A DNA stretch of 64,000 nucleotides from Desulfotignum sp. (GTDB lineage Bacteria; Desulfobacterota; Desulfobacteria; Desulfobacterales; Desulfobacteraceae). The position numbers were made by a program, and so were the translations under genes. The DNA is taken from the NCBI GenBank assembly GCA_011390635.1, contig JAABSA010000015.1, forward strand, positions 1 through 64,000, written 5' to 3'. This document shows, in pieces, positions 32,334 through 41,965 of the stretch. Numbering within the stretch: the stretch's first letter is position 1; each line of letters opens with the position of its first letter. A model generated the notes under the pieces. That model saw nothing but the letters and a program-made list of their open reading frames with translations. It did not search any database and was not told the DNA's origin.

Positions 32334-33371
32334 TTAAGAGAACAAGGATTTGATCCATCCCAGGATACCTTTTTTTCGGGGCTTAACAGGGTCAGGATGT
32401 CTTTTGTGCACCCGCATATCCACATCTGATGCCGGCCTGGCTGGCTTGGGTAACTGGTTGGTGGTATCAATTCGGCCATCTACCCGGTCCTTCAGGGCGG
32501 TTATGGTTTCTTGTATCAACTGGGTCTGGATCTGGGGATCGGAAAGCTTCACACTGGGTTTTTGACCAAGAAATGTGTCGGCCAGGGCAAGATTTTGTCC
32601 ATCTCCATTACTGCCGACATGGGTCAGTTCTGCCAGGGCGCAGGCGAACTGGGTCAGGGCAGCCATGAGAACAGAATCCGGCGGTGCCAGTTCCGGTATC
32701 TGGTGAAAGGCAACCCCTTCACAGATGTGCTCCGGAAGCTCCCAGGTTCTCATGATGTTGGAAGCAACCATTGCACTGGTGGTTCCGAAAACCTTTTTTT
32801 CGATCTCAAAGAGGGGAATTTCCTGTTTTAGAGCGGTGTGAATACATCTGCTGAATTCCTTGGGAAGATATATCGCCAGCAGCAGTTTGCCCAGTCCGTG
32901 GAGCATCCCTGTGAGGTACAGGTCGCCGGGCAAAACACCCATGTCAAGATTGGGATGGCCCAGTCTTCGGTTGACAACCGCACACACCCAGGACCGACTC
33001 CAGAAGGCATCATAGGTCAGCCCTTCAATATCGGGAAATCTGGGCAGCAATTCCTGAAAAAAATGGAAGCAGGCGGAATTTACGGTTTCCGTGAGGCCGA
33101 TGCGGGTGATGGCGGCCCTGAGGGAAACAATTTTTTCCGTTTCTCTGTAAAAAGGAGAATTGGCCAGCCGCAGGATCTTGGTGAAAAGACTGGGATCAGA
33201 TTCCAGCAGTCTGACAAAATAAGGGACATCTATTCTGTCGATTGGCTGGCGGACAATTTCCATGATTTTCTGTCCGTTGGCCGGGATCGGGGGAATGTCA
33301 ATTCCGGATTGTAAAATTTCCTGGGCAATACTGTGGGCGATGGTTTTTTCCCGGGTCAGGTTGTTTTCCAT
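32334..33371 (-). CDS. HDOD-domain signalling protein
   Basis: 345 residues dominated by an HDOD domain (~20-265): IPPIPANGQKIMEIV, LESDPSLFTKILRLANSPFYR, and LTGMLHGLGKLLLAIYLPKEF, where the HD-like pair is degenerate (HG rather than HD), as usual in HDOD proteins that are not phosphodiesterases. The C-terminus is a basic, low-complexity tail (KRHPDPVKPRKKGILGWIKSLFS) that may be a membrane-surface helix. HDOD proteins act in signalling and motility control. It is monocistronic. It is distinct from the HDOD-kinase at 16936. Confidence 0.85.
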   Translation of the reverse strand: MENNLTREKTIAHSIAQEILQSGIDIPPIPANGQKIMEIVRQPIDRIDVPYFVRLLESDPSLFTKILRLANSPFYRETEKIVSLRAAITRIGLTETVNSACFHFFQELLPRFPDIEGLTYDAFWSRSWVCAVVNRRLGHPNLDMGVLPGDLYLTGMLHGLGKLLLAIYLPKEFSRCIHTALKQEIPLFEIEKKVFGTTSAMVASNIMRTWELPEHICEGVAFHQIPELAPPDSVLMAALTQFACALAELTHVGSNGDGQNLALADTFLGQKPSVKLSDPQIQTQLIQETITALKDRVDGRIDTTNQLPKPARPASDVDMRVHKRHPDPVKPRKKGILGWIKSLFS

Positions 33372-33557
33372 GTATAGGCATCCTTATGTCTGGATTGTCA
33401 ACAGTTAACAAACTGGTCATCATGAAAAATCAAAAAAACATGCCCATTGTTAAACAAGTTTTCGCCTTTAGTCAAACCCCAAAATGCAGCACTGGATATT
33501 TGCCATAAGCATCCCGGGTTTTTGATCGTTCTCTGCAGCACTCTATCCCGGGCTCCG

Positions 33558-33598
33558 CCCCTGGTGGTGCCCGGGATTCGGCCGGAAACCACCAGGGG
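33558..33598 (-). terminator. hairpin after the thiolase gene
   Basis: CCCCTGGTGGT (33558-33568) and ACCACCAGGGG (33588-33598) form a perfect 11-bp stem 10 bp after the thiolase stop codon. There is no T-run, so it may protect the 3' end or need Rho rather than terminate by itself. Confidence 0.5.
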
Positions 33599-33607
33599 CT
33601 GGTTGTA

Positions 33608-34858
33608 TTACAGCATTTCTATGGCGCAGGCCATGGCAACGCCGCCGCCGCCGCACAGGGTTGCCAAACCAAGGGTGTTGCCTCTTTTTTTCATGGCATG
33701 GATCAGGGTGACCATGATTCTGGCGCCGGTGGCACCGACGGGATGGCCCAGGCCGATGCCGGACCCGTTGATATTGGTGATTTCCCGTTTGAGTCCCAGT
33801 TCTTTTTCACACCCCAGATATTGGGCGGCAAAGGCCTCGTTCACTTCCACCAGTTCAAAATCGGGTATGGAAAGTCCGGATTTCTCCAACAGGCTTTTTA
33901 CGGCCGGCACCGGGGACATACCCATGATGGTGGGATGGCAGGCCCCCATGCCCGAAGCCTTTATCCGGGCAATGGGTGTCAGCCCCAGCTCTTTGGCCTT
34001 GTCTGCCGACATGATAACCATGCCGGCAGACCCGTCATTGATGCCCGATGCATTGCCGGCAGTGACAGTACCGGTTTTGGGGATAAAGGCCGGGGGCAGA
34101 GCAGCCAGCTTTTCCATGGTCATGCCCGGCCGGAAATGTTCGTCCTTGTCGAACACCAGGGGGTCTTTTTTGCGCCGGGGCACCTGAATGGGAACGATTT
34201 CTTCGACAAAAGATCCATCCCCGGTGGCCCGTTCCGCATTGTTGTGGCTGCGCAGGGCCACTTCATCCATTTGTTCTCTGGTCAGTCCCAGGTGCTGGGC
34301 CACAAATTCTGCTGTGTGGCCCATGATATAGGGTTTGCCCATGAAATAGGAGGCCGGTGCCCGGGTTGTGTCCAGCGGTGTGGTCTCATCAAAGGGCAGA
34401 ATATGGGAACCGCAGTGCAGCGCATGGATCATGGCATCCACAAACTGGGTATCCTGGAGCCGGCACCCCCACCGGGCCTTGGGCACGGTATACGGGACCC
34501 GGGACATATGTTCCACACCGCCGGCCAGGATGACCTCCGCCATGCCTGCCTGGATCATGGCGGCACCCGAAAGCACGGCTTCCATGCCTGAGATACAAAC
34601 CCGGTTTACCGTGGCTGCCGGAACGCTGTCCGGTATACCGGACATGAGGGCGGCCACCCGGGTGGTGTTGAGGGTATCGTGGTGTTCCACGCAGGTGCCG
34701 TACCGGACATCATCTATGGTACCGGGATCAATCCCGGCCCGTTTGATGGCTTCTTTCATGGTAACACTGGCAATGGCTGCCCCGTTCATATCTTTCAAGC
34801 TACCCCCGAAGGCGCCGATGGCGGTCCGGCAGGCAGATACAATAACGATGTCTTTCAT
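33608..34858 (-). CDS. acetyl-CoA C-acyltransferase (thiolase)
   Basis: 416 residues. Acyl-accepting Cys 88 lies in TVNRVCISGMEAVLSGAAMI; the other active-site elements are VNEAFAAQYLG, GSGIGLGHPVGATGARIMVTL and the C-terminal CGGGGVAMACA. Thiolases cleave 3-ketoacyl-CoA in beta-oxidation or condense two acetyl-CoA. As last gene of an operon with 3-hydroxyacyl-CoA and acyl-CoA dehydrogenases, the cleavage direction in fatty or aromatic acid breakdown is most likely. Length is normal. It begins 88 bp after the acyl-CoA dehydrogenase gene. Confidence 0.95.
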   Translation of the reverse strand: MKDIVIVSACRTAIGAFGGSLKDMNGAAIASVTMKEAIKRAGIDPGTIDDVRYGTCVEHHDTLNTTRVAALMSGIPDSVPAATVNRVCISGMEAVLSGAAMIQAGMAEVILAGGVEHMSRVPYTVPKARWGCRLQDTQFVDAMIHALHCGSHILPFDETTPLDTTRAPASYFMGKPYIMGHTAEFVAQHLGLTREQMDEVALRSHNNAERATGDGSFVEEIVPIQVPRRKKDPLVFDKDEHFRPGMTMEKLAALPPAFIPKTGTVTAGNASGINDGSAGMVIMSADKAKELGLTPIARIKASGMGACHPTIMGMSPVPAVKSLLEKSGLSIPDFELVEVNEAFAAQYLGCEKELGLKREITNINGSGIGLGHPVGATGARIMVTLIHAMKKRGNTLGLATLCGGGGVAMACAIEML

Positions 34859-34946
34859 AATGTTTTCCTAAATTTTTGTTGCAGCAAGTTGTGATCAGGA
34901 CCGGTTACGGACATTTTTGATCCCGGTTGGTTTCATGCTGGTCTGT

Positions 34947-36755
34947 TTATGATCCAAAAGAGGCTTCCGCCATCTCAAGGGCGCTGGCATCACCGGTCTG
35001 GATAACCGCCATTTTGGCCTGGGCCACCGGCAGTACCGTGGTGATGAAAAACCGGGCGCCCATAACCTGGCCCTGGTAAAACGCCACATCCTTTTTCTGG
35101 GGTTTATCTGCCAGTTTCTGCCGGGCTGTCACCGCACGCCACAGCAGCATCCACCCCATGAGGGTATCACCGGTGACATCTAAAAACGGGTGGGCATGGG
35201 CAAAGGCGGCCAGGATGTTGTCGGATCCAAGATCCCCGGCAAGTTTGCCGGCTGTTTCTTTTAAATGATGCAGGGTGGTTTCCAGGATATCTGACAGCGG
35301 GGTGAGAAGGGACTCTTTTTTTGCTGCGGCAATGGTTTTTTCCACTTCTGCCACAAGGTCCATGAATGCACCTCCGTTGTTGAGGCCCAGTTTTCTGCCG
35401 AGAAGATCCATGGCCTGGATACCGTTGGTGCCTTCATAGATCTGGGTGATCTTGCAGTCTCGAAGCAGCTGTTCCTGGGGATATTCCTTTGTGAAGCCAT
35501 ATCCGCCAAACACCTGGACGCCCAGGGAACACATGTCAAAGGCCCGGTCCGTGACATAGCCTTTGGCCACCGGGATGAGCACGTCAATAATGCCTTGGTA
35601 ACGGGCCTTATCCGCGTCATTGCTGCTGACGGTCATGAGGTCTTCCAGGAACCCCACATAAAACAGCAGGCTTCGCATGCCTTCTGAAAAGGTTTTCATG
35701 GTGAGCAGTATACGCCGGATATCCGGATGCTGGATGATGGGAACCCCGGGAGCACCTTTGGGTGCTGTCAAAGCCGGACCCTGGATACGTTCTCTGGCAT
35801 AGTTGAGGGCATTGAGATAGGATGCGCCGGCACAGGCAAACCCCTGCATGCCCACATGGAGCCGGGCTTCGTTCATCATCACAAACATGGCCCGCATGCC
35901 CTTGTTCTCAGCCCCCAGCAGTGTGCCACGGCACCCACCTTTTCCGCCCAGTGCCATGGAACAGGTGGGGCTGCCGTGGATGCCCATTTTTTCTTCAATT
36001 CCCGTGCATATAACATCATTGAAATCGCCCATGGTGCCGTCGTCGTTCACCCAAAATTTGGGCACCAGAAACAAGGAAATCCCGGCTGTTCCGGCAGGAG
36101 CGCCCTCTATTCTGGCCAGTACCGGGTGGATGATGTTTTCCACCAGATCGTTTTCCCCGGAAGATATGAAAATCTTGTTGCCGAAAATAGAATAGGTGCC
36201 GTCATCGTTTTTCACGGCCCGGGTGGTCAAAGCCCCCACATCTGATCCTGCGTCCGGTTCGGTCAGCAGCATGGAACCGCCCCATTTGCCGGTGTACATG
36301 TTTTTCAGATACAGATTTTTCTGCTTGTCCGTGCCAAACCGTTCCACCAGTTTGCCTGCACCGTGGATCAGAATATTGTGGAGCATAAAGGGAAAATTGG
36401 CTCCGTTGAAATAGTTGTTGGCTGCCAGGGCCACGGTGGCAGGCATGCCCTGCCCGCCCCATCGGGGATCATCACACATGGCGATCCATTCCCCTTTTCG
36501 GAACAGGTCATAGGCCCGGTGAAAGGCTTTGGGTACCAGCACCTTACCGTTGTCAAAGGTGCAGCCTTCTTCATCTGCTTCCCGCAGGTATGGCAGCAGC
36601 TCCTTGCGTGCCAGGTTCCGGGCTTCGGATACGATAAGATCAATGGTTTTTTTATTGAATTCCCCAAAGGTGTCATGTTCGCTCAACTGCTGAACATCAA
36701 GCTGTTCATGGAGCACGAAGTCCACATCTCTGCGGTCTGCAACGGTCTGTGCCAT
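34947..36755 (-). CDS. acyl-CoA dehydrogenase (long form with extra C-terminal domain)
   Basis: 602 residues, longer than the ~380 of short-chain acyl-CoA dehydrogenases. The core has MLTEPDAGSDVGALTTRA (FAD/substrate loop), AYLNALNYARERIQG-type helices and QVFGGYGFTKEYPQEQLLRDCKITQIYEGTNGIQ with the base-bearing YEGTNG. The last ~130 residues form the additional helical domain of the DmdC/AcdA-type subfamily. It oxidises acyl-CoA to enoyl-CoA, passing electrons to ETF. It lies between the 3-hydroxyacyl-CoA dehydrogenase (14 bp) and thiolase genes. No etfAB or enoyl-CoA hydratase is adjacent. Confidence 0.92.
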   Translation of the reverse strand: MAQTVADRRDVDFVLHEQLDVQQLSEHDTFGEFNKKTIDLIVSEARNLARKELLPYLREADEEGCTFDNGKVLVPKAFHRAYDLFRKGEWIAMCDDPRWGGQGMPATVALAANNYFNGANFPFMLHNILIHGAGKLVERFGTDKQKNLYLKNMYTGKWGGSMLLTEPDAGSDVGALTTRAVKNDDGTYSIFGNKIFISSGENDLVENIIHPVLARIEGAPAGTAGISLFLVPKFWVNDDGTMGDFNDVICTGIEEKMGIHGSPTCSMALGGKGGCRGTLLGAENKGMRAMFVMMNEARLHVGMQGFACAGASYLNALNYARERIQGPALTAPKGAPGVPIIQHPDIRRILLTMKTFSEGMRSLLFYVGFLEDLMTVSSNDADKARYQGIIDVLIPVAKGYVTDRAFDMCSLGVQVFGGYGFTKEYPQEQLLRDCKITQIYEGTNGIQAMDLLGRKLGLNNGGAFMDLVAEVEKTIAAAKKESLLTPLSDILETTLHHLKETAGKLAGDLGSDNILAAFAHAHPFLDVTGDTLMGWMLLWRAVTARQKLADKPQKKDVAFYQGQVMGARFFITTVLPVAQAKMAVIQTGDASALEMAEASFGS

Positions 36756-36769
36756 GGAAGTTTCCTCAT

Positions 36770-37627
36770 TTATTTGGTGTAATCGTAAAAACCCTTGCCG
36801 CTCTTGCGGCCAAGGTACCCGGCCCGGACCATTTTTCGCAGCAGCGGGGCGGGCCGGTATTTGTCTTCCCCGATTTCTCTGTGAAATCCCTCCAGCACAA
36901 AGAGAATGGTATCCAGGCCAACCATGTCAGCCAGGGCCAAAGGTCCGATGGGGTGATTGGCACCCAGCATCATGGATTTGTCAATGTCTTCGGCAGAGGC
37001 AACCCCGTCTGCCAGAACAAAGATTGCTTCATTGATCATGGGACACAGGATCCGGTTCACGGCAAATCCCGGGGCTTCCTTCACTTCAATGGGGGTTTTG
37101 GCAATCTTTTCCACAAACTCCCAGGCCATGTTCAGGGTGTCGTCGGATGTGGTGAACCCCCGGATCAGTTCCACCAGTTTCATCACCGGTACCGGGTTGA
37201 AAAAATGCATGCCGATGACCTTGTCCGCCCGCTGGGTCACCGAGGCCATTTCCGTGATGGACAACCCGGACGTGTTGGTGGCCAGCAGGGTGTCTTTTTT
37301 GCAGATATTGTCCAGGTCCTGGAACACCTGTTTTTTGATGTCCATGACCTCGATGATGGCTTCGATCACCAGGTCCGCCTCTGATGCTGCCAGGTTCAGA
37401 TCGGTGGTGCCGGTGATCCGGTTAAAAACCGCATCTGCTTCGGCCTGATCCATTTTCCCCTTGGACACGGCCCGGTCCAGGTTGGATTTGATGGTGGACA
37501 GGCCGTTTTTCACAAACCGGTCTTCCATGTCCCGGATAAATACCTGGAAACCGGCCCGGGCGGAAATCTGGGCAATGCCCGCACCCATGATGCCGGCCCC
37601 CAGAACGCAGATTTTTTTTATTTCCAT
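36770..37627 (-). CDS. 3-hydroxyacyl-CoA (3-hydroxybutyryl-CoA) dehydrogenase
   Basis: 285 residues from the ATG at 37627, chosen for its AAGGAG site; an in-frame ATG lies 15 bp upstream. NAD site: [19 protein letters not shown]. The catalytic region is [20 protein letters not shown] (His), with SGLSITEMA and [16 protein letters not shown]. It oxidises 3-hydroxyacyl-CoA to the 3-keto form. It is the first gene of the three-gene acyl-CoA oxidation operon and diverges from the sigma-54 activator gene, which probably controls it. It is the stand-alone short form, not fused to a hydratase. Confidence 0.94.
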   Translation of the reverse strand: MEIKKICVLGAGIMGAGIAQISARAGFQVFIRDMEDRFVKNGLSTIKSNLDRAVSKGKMDQAEADAVFNRITGTTDLNLAASEADLVIEAIIEVMDIKKQVFQDLDNICKKDTLLATNTSGLSITEMASVTQRADKVIGMHFFNPVPVMKLVELIRGFTTSDDTLNMAWEFVEKIAKTPIEVKEAPGFAVNRILCPMINEAIFVLADGVASAEDIDKSMMLGANHPIGPLALADMVGLDTILFVLEGFHREIGEDKYRPAPLLRKMVRAGYLGRKSGKGFYDYTK

Positions 37628-37777
37628 TGCATACTCCTTCATTTGGTTATGTGTTTGCTGATCTATTGCTCAAGGTAATAGCATGAATCATGCCCGAAGT
37701 AAAATTTCTTTTATTTCAATAAGTTGTGGTTGCATGCGTGTTGGTGCTGCTGTCTTTCTGTTCCATGGCATAGAAAC

Positions 37778-37818
37778 AACTGTTCTATTATATAGTTTTG
37801 CGGTAAACTGTTATATAG
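37778..37818. promoter_or_regulatory. direct repeats in the divergent intergenic region
   Basis: AACTGTTCTATTATATAG (37778-37795) and AACTGTTATATAG (37806-37818) share AACTGTT and TATATAG, spaced about one helical turn apart, just upstream of the sigma-54 activator and behind the acyl-CoA operon. They are a candidate operator. No clear -24/-12 promoter was found nearby. Confidence 0.4.
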
Positions 37819-37851
37819 AGCAGAAAAATAGAACGCAGGGAGAAAAATGTC

Positions 37852-39468
37852 ATGACCCATGTTCGATCAAACCTATCAGATGCCCCCGTGTCTCGGGTGG
37901 ATGAAAAAGATTTTTTCAAAGAAGCCACCCTGAAGCTGTGCTCCAGCCTGGATCTTGAGCGGGCTCTCCACCAGTGTCTGCTGTATGTGAGGCGGTTCAT
38001 GCCCGCCGGTCAGATGGGATTTCAGATCTATCATCCAGATACCGGTGTGGTGGAAATGGTGGCTCATGCCACCTCCCGGTCCGGCAGAGCGGTTTCCACA
38101 AAAATTGCCTTGTCCCGGGCAGGGCGCCGTCAGGTGGAACATAACCGTCTGGAAAGAATCCGCCTCATTGACCGTCTGGGAGATGACCCGGTGACCGGCC
38201 CGGTGGCGGACCGGCTCAAAGCCTGGGATTTGTCTGCCGTGGTAATGGACCTGGTGCTGGAAAAAACCATGCTGGGTATTTTCAGCGTATTCAATGACGG
38301 GCATCATAAATTTACCCCACCCCAGGTTCATCTGCTCAGCCTTTTGGCCAAGCCCTGTGCCATTGCCTTGACAAACAGCCTCCGGTTTCGGGAATTGAAA
38401 AACCTCAAGGAACTTCTGGTGGATGACAACCGGTATTTCCAGGATGAACTGCACCGGATGACAGGAGAAAAGGTTGTGGGTGCAGGTAAGGGTCTGGGGC
38501 ATGTTATGGAAATGGTCCGCCAGGTGGCGCCCCTGGAAAGCCCGGTACTGCTGCTGGGAGAAACCGGTACCGGCAAAGAGGTGATCGCCAATGCCATCCA
38601 CAACCTGTCTTTGCGCAAGGGCGGGCCCTTTATCCGGGTCAACTGCGGGGCTATCCCCGGATCCCTGCTGGACAGTGAATTGTTCGGGTATGAAAAAGGC
38701 GCGTTCACAGGAGCGGTATCCCGAAAAAGGGGCCGCATTGAGCGGGCCCAGGGCGGGACACTGTTTCTGGATGAAATCGGGGAACTGCCGGCAGAAGCCC
38801 AGGTTAGGCTGCTGCGGGTTCTCCAGGAAAAGGAAATTGACCGGGTGGGCGGCAGTGAAACAATAGGGGTGAATATCAGGATTATTGCGGCCACCCACCG
38901 GGATCTGGAAAAAATGATGGCCGCAAAGATGTTCCGGGCGGATCTGTATTTTCGATTGCAGGTATTTCCCATCCTGATTCCACCCTTGCGGGACCGCAAA
39001 ACCGACATTCCGGATCTGGTCCGGTATTTTATTGTAAAAAAATCCAGGGAAATGAAGCGCCACCAGATACCGGAACTGTCCAAAGATGCCATGAAACGTC
39101 TTTTGACCTATCATTGGCCGGGCAATATCAGGGAACTGGAAAATGCAGTGGAGCGATCTTTGATTCTGGACCGCACCGGCTGTCTCAATTTTTTGGAAAT
39201 CGGACTGGCTTCGGAACAAACATCACGAATGCCGCCCACTGATTTTTTTTCCAGGACCGGGATACAGGCTTTGGACCAGGTTATGGCCGATCATATACGA
39301 AAAGTTCTGGAACAATGCAACGGAAGGGTGGAGGGTGAAAAAGGGGCAGCCAGGATACTTGAGATCCATCCGTCAACCCTGCGCAAGCGGATGAAAAAAT
39401 TGCACATTCCTTTTGGCCGGAAAATAAGATACAATGACATGATCCAAAAAACCGGAGGTGAATTATGA
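37852..39468 (+). CDS. GAF-domain sigma-54-dependent transcriptional activator
   Basis: 538 residues: GAF-like sensor (~20-180), AAA+ domain (~215-450) with LLGETGTGKEVIANAIH (Walker A), EKGAFTGAVSRKRG (the GAFTGA loop contacting sigma-54) and GTLFLDEIGELPAEAQ (Walker B), then a Fis-type helix-turn-helix (GAARILEIHPSTLRKRMKKL). It drives open-complex formation at -24/-12 promoters when its sensor is occupied. The divergent acyl-CoA operon is the obvious target, so an acyl-CoA or aromatic acid may be the signal (inference). It overlaps the following small gene by 4 bp. Confidence 0.93.
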   Translation: MTHVRSNLSDAPVSRVDEKDFFKEATLKLCSSLDLERALHQCLLYVRRFMPAGQMGFQIYHPDTGVVEMVAHATSRSGRAVSTKIALSRAGRRQVEHNRLERIRLIDRLGDDPVTGPVADRLKAWDLSAVVMDLVLEKTMLGIFSVFNDGHHKFTPPQVHLLSLLAKPCAIALTNSLRFRELKNLKELLVDDNRYFQDELHRMTGEKVVGAGKGLGHVMEMVRQVAPLESPVLLLGETGTGKEVIANAIHNLSLRKGGPFIRVNCGAIPGSLLDSELFGYEKGAFTGAVSRKRGRIERAQGGTLFLDEIGELPAEAQVRLLRVLQEKEIDRVGGSETIGVNIRIIAATHRDLEKMMAAKMFRADLYFRLQVFPILIPPLRDRKTDIPDLVRYFIVKKSREMKRHQIPELSKDAMKRLLTYHWPGNIRELENAVERSLILDRTGCLNFLEIGLASEQTSRMPPTDFFSRTGIQALDQVMADHIRKVLEQCNGRVEGEKGAARILEIHPSTLRKRMKKLHIPFGRKIRYNDMIQKTGGEL

Positions 39469-39731
39469 AATGCATCCAGGCGGATTATGATGACGCAGCA
39501 CAAACATTTTCTGTACAGAAAAATGCAAAAGAAGAAGACTGGGTGGCGGTGTGCCGCAGGTTTAACGATGATGTGGAGCGCATCTGTGATGTGTCGGATA
39601 TGAATGGCTATACAGGTGTCTATGCCTGTTATGATGAGACCGATACCAAAGTGTATTATCTGGTCCAGGAGGACAAGGCGTTGTTTCGTATGAAACGCAG
39701 ACATTTTTTTGACAAGATTGGCCTGACATGA
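39465..39731 (+). CDS. small protein of unknown function, co-transcribed with the activator
   Basis: 88 residues, starting inside the activator's stop codon (ATGA). It is acidic in the middle, with two cysteines in the first half (MKCIQADYDD, AVCRRFNDDVERICDV) and a basic end (RMKRRHFFDKIGLT). No domain is recognised. Tight translational coupling to the regulator suggests a role in the same circuit, perhaps as a modulator, but nothing in the sequence shows this. Confidence 0.65.
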   Translation: MKCIQADYDDAAQTFSVQKNAKEEDWVAVCRRFNDDVERICDVSDMNGYTGVYACYDETDTKVYYLVQEDKALFRMKRRHFFDKIGLT

Positions 39732-39970
39732 CTGCCGGTCCGGTCTTATACCTGCCCATGGCAGCCTGACCACCAATATAGCGGCTCTGTTACACCTGCC
39801 CTGATGTTTAGGACGCTTTTGTTCCGATGGGTATGGTTTTTCAGACATCAGATGTCCTATATTCTTTGCTCTTAGCGCAAACACCCTCAGCCGGCTGTTG
39901 TTTTAGCTTTGGTATGGTTTATGCTCAGGTAGAAGAAAAAGTATATACCCATAACCCAAAGAGGTGGAAA

Positions 39971-40309
39971 ATGAACTGGAAATTCTGGCAAAAAGAGGGT
40001 TCTGCACGCCTGCCCAAGCCCAAAGAATTGTCATCAGACCTGGGAAAATACCTTGTGGTGAATCTGTCATATGACCCGGACTGGGTCTGGCAGCTCAAAG
40101 TCGTGATGGATCTGCCCAAAGAAGGAACTGCTGAATTTCGTATTTATGATCCTGCCATGGCTGCAATCCACGGCAAGAGCATTACAGATTATAAAGCATT
40201 GGACGGGCAGCAAGGCCTTGTTCTTTTTGATGGCTGGTACCGGAAAGAATCCCGGGAATTTAAGATAAATGATTATTATCAGGCCATGAAAACCGAACAG
40301 GCGGTGTGA
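39971..40309 (+). CDS. uncharacterised 112-residue soluble protein
   Basis: The start at 39971 is chosen for AGAGGTGG just before the ATG; the frame is open further upstream without a ribosome site. The protein reads WKFWQKEGSARLPKPKELSSDLGKYLVVNL, then DPDWVWQLKVVMDLPKEG and AEFRIYDP, aromatic-rich and probably beta-rich with no signal peptide. I do not recognise it. It follows a 240-bp gap after the previous small gene, so it is probably a separate unit. Confidence 0.6.
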   Translation: MNWKFWQKEGSARLPKPKELSSDLGKYLVVNLSYDPDWVWQLKVVMDLPKEGTAEFRIYDPAMAAIHGKSITDYKALDGQQGLVLFDGWYRKESREFKINDYYQAMKTEQAV

Positions 40310-40697
40310 ATCCCCGGCTTTTTGGATGCAGCCCATAACAGACACAAGCGGTATCAGTAACCAGGCACCTGTATGGGGTAAGACCGGCCGTGTACCTCAG
40401 TTTTAAGCGCTCATGAGAGGATGGCTGGACAAATGCGCTGTGTGACCGGGCCCGGGCGATTTACAGGCACCAGGCTTTTTTCCCATATTAAGGAATTAAA
40501 TTGTGATTTATGGCATAGTATCCAAATATTATGCGGATAAATTTGTTTTTTAATAATGTTTATTCTGATTTTTTATTCTTTTTAAAAATTCTTTCAGTAT
40601 TTTATAAATGCTTAATTTTAAACAGGGATATGGACATGTTTCCTTTCCAAATCCCTGTGGTCTGCCTGTGTAACTCCCTGAAAAACAAATATAATGA
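40310..40697. other. non-coding upstream region of the glutamate synthase operon
   Basis: No gene is seen. The stretch from about 40490 to 40620 is extremely AT-rich. ACAGGGAT (40622-40629) and ATCCCTGT (40651-40658) form a hairpin or operator-like dyad about 40 bp upstream of the promoter at 40698. A riboswitch was looked for and none could be recognised. Confidence 0.4.
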
Positions 40698-40726
40698 TTG
40701 ACACGACCCGGTAATATCTTTACATT
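40698..40726 (+). promoter_or_regulatory. sigma-70-like promoter of the glutamate synthase operon
   Basis: TTGACA (40698-40703), a 17-base spacer and TACATT (40721-40726) lie about 110 bp before the amidotransferase start. A perfect -35 with a four-of-six -10 preceded by AT-rich DNA is a good match. Confidence 0.55.
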
Positions 40727-40834
40727 GAAAACTTTGGAAATCGGTGTACCCCTTTTCTCCAAAATTCGCGGTGACTATGACTGCATCCCATGGGGTGACC
40801 GCTGCCATATTTTTAGATGAAGGAGAATTTACGC

Positions 40835-41965
40835 ATGTGTCGTTTGTTTGCACTTACCAGCCAGGATCCGGTATCCCCCATGCTGGCCATCAAGGCACTG
40901 GATGTCATGAAAGAAGGCCATGACGGATCTGGTATGGGGCTTTTACTCCAGGATCTGGGGGGGCCTTTTGAAGAAATGAAAGAAGCCCCTATCTTGTCAG
41001 GCATCTTCAGTGAAGAAGGTATCCGCCGCCTGGATCTTTTCATGATGGATCTGGGATTTCTCACCAAGTATAAAATTTCTTTAAAGATTCCCAAAAAGCC
41101 AATGGAAGGCATTCCCAGAAGAGATCTGTATTTGATCCGTGCGTATGAACTGCCCGAAGACTGGGAAAATCTGACCCGTGACGATATGGCATCCCGGCTG
41201 TCGAACATCCGGCTGAAAATCCGCGAAATGGGAGAAGAAAAAAAAGACATGATGGTGTTTTCCTTTTGGCCGGATACCATCATGATCAAGGAAATCGGAG
41301 ATCCGCTGCAGCTGGCCCACTACCTGGGCCTGGACAGAAAAGAACTCAAATCCCGGGTGATCCTGGCCCAGGGCCGTCAGAATACCAATTACGCCATCGA
41401 TCTGTATGCCTGTCATCCCTTTTTCATCAAAGGATACAGCACCATGACCAATGGGGAAAACACAGCCTTTATTCCCATCAAGGATTTTCTCACCTCCCGA
41501 GGTATAGCTGCTTATACCGGTTATCAGTCAGATTCCGAGGTGTTCGCACATATCCTGCATTATTCCCTGGAGGAACTGGGGCTTGGCATTGACGGGTACA
41601 AGCATGTGATCACCCCGCTGCAGGAAAATGACCTGGTACAGCACCCGGATGTCCATTTTCTATCCCATTTGAAACGCACCTGCCGGCCTTTGATCATTGA
41701 CGGCCCCAATTGTGTCATCGGCACTCTGCCGGACCATTCCCTTTTCATGGTCCAGGACCGCAAGAAACTGCGGCCTGGTGTGGTGGGGGGAAAGCCCGGC
41801 CTTTACGGGTTTTCATCGGAAATCTGCGGCCTGGATGCCGTGATTCCGGACAGAGACAAATCCAAAGATTTTCAACCCATGCATGTAGATACTGCCATTG
41901 TCGGCCCTGAACGCCAGGAGGTAAACATATGTCGTCAAACAGAAGCCTTGAGCCTTCCTCTTTAA
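40835..41965 (+). CDS. class II glutamine amidotransferase subunit of glutamate synthase
   Basis: 376 residues starting MCRLFALTSQDPVSP, with the N-terminal catalytic Cys 2 exposed once methionine is removed. It hydrolyses glutamine and supplies ammonia to the synthase core. Further family elements are EGHDGSGMGLLLQ and YSTMTNGENTAF. In typical bacterial GltB this is the first domain of a 1500-residue chain; here it is a separate polypeptide, as in archaeal-type glutamate synthases. The start at 40835 is fixed by AAGGAG and by the Cys 2 requirement. It overlaps the next gene by 37 bp. Confidence 0.88.
   Translation: MCRLFALTSQDPVSPMLAIKALDVMKEGHDGSGMGLLLQDLGGPFEEMKEAPILSGIFSEEGIRRLDLFMMDLGFLTKYKISLKIPKKPMEGIPRRDLYLIRAYELPEDWENLTRDDMASRLSNIRLKIREMGEEKKDMMVFSFWPDTIMIKEIGDPLQLAHYLGLDRKELKSRVILAQGRQNTNYAIDLYACHPFFIKGYSTMTNGENTAFIPIKDFLTSRGIAAYTGYQSDSEVFAHILHYSLEELGLGIDGYKHVITPLQENDLVQHPDVHFLSHLKRTCRPLIIDGPNCVIGTLPDHSLFMVQDRKKLRPGVVGGKPGLYGFSSEICGLDAVIPDRDKSKDFQPMHVDTAIVGPERQEVNICRQTEALSLPL

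Noticed and set aside
37876-39219. 447-codon minus-strand open frame opposite the sigma-54 activator
   Set aside because: The plus strand carries a complete activator with all motifs; the antisense frame resembles no protein family.
40310-40697. Riboswitch upstream of the glutamate synthase operon
   Set aside because: The dyad and AT-rich DNA do not match a riboswitch consensus I can recognise.
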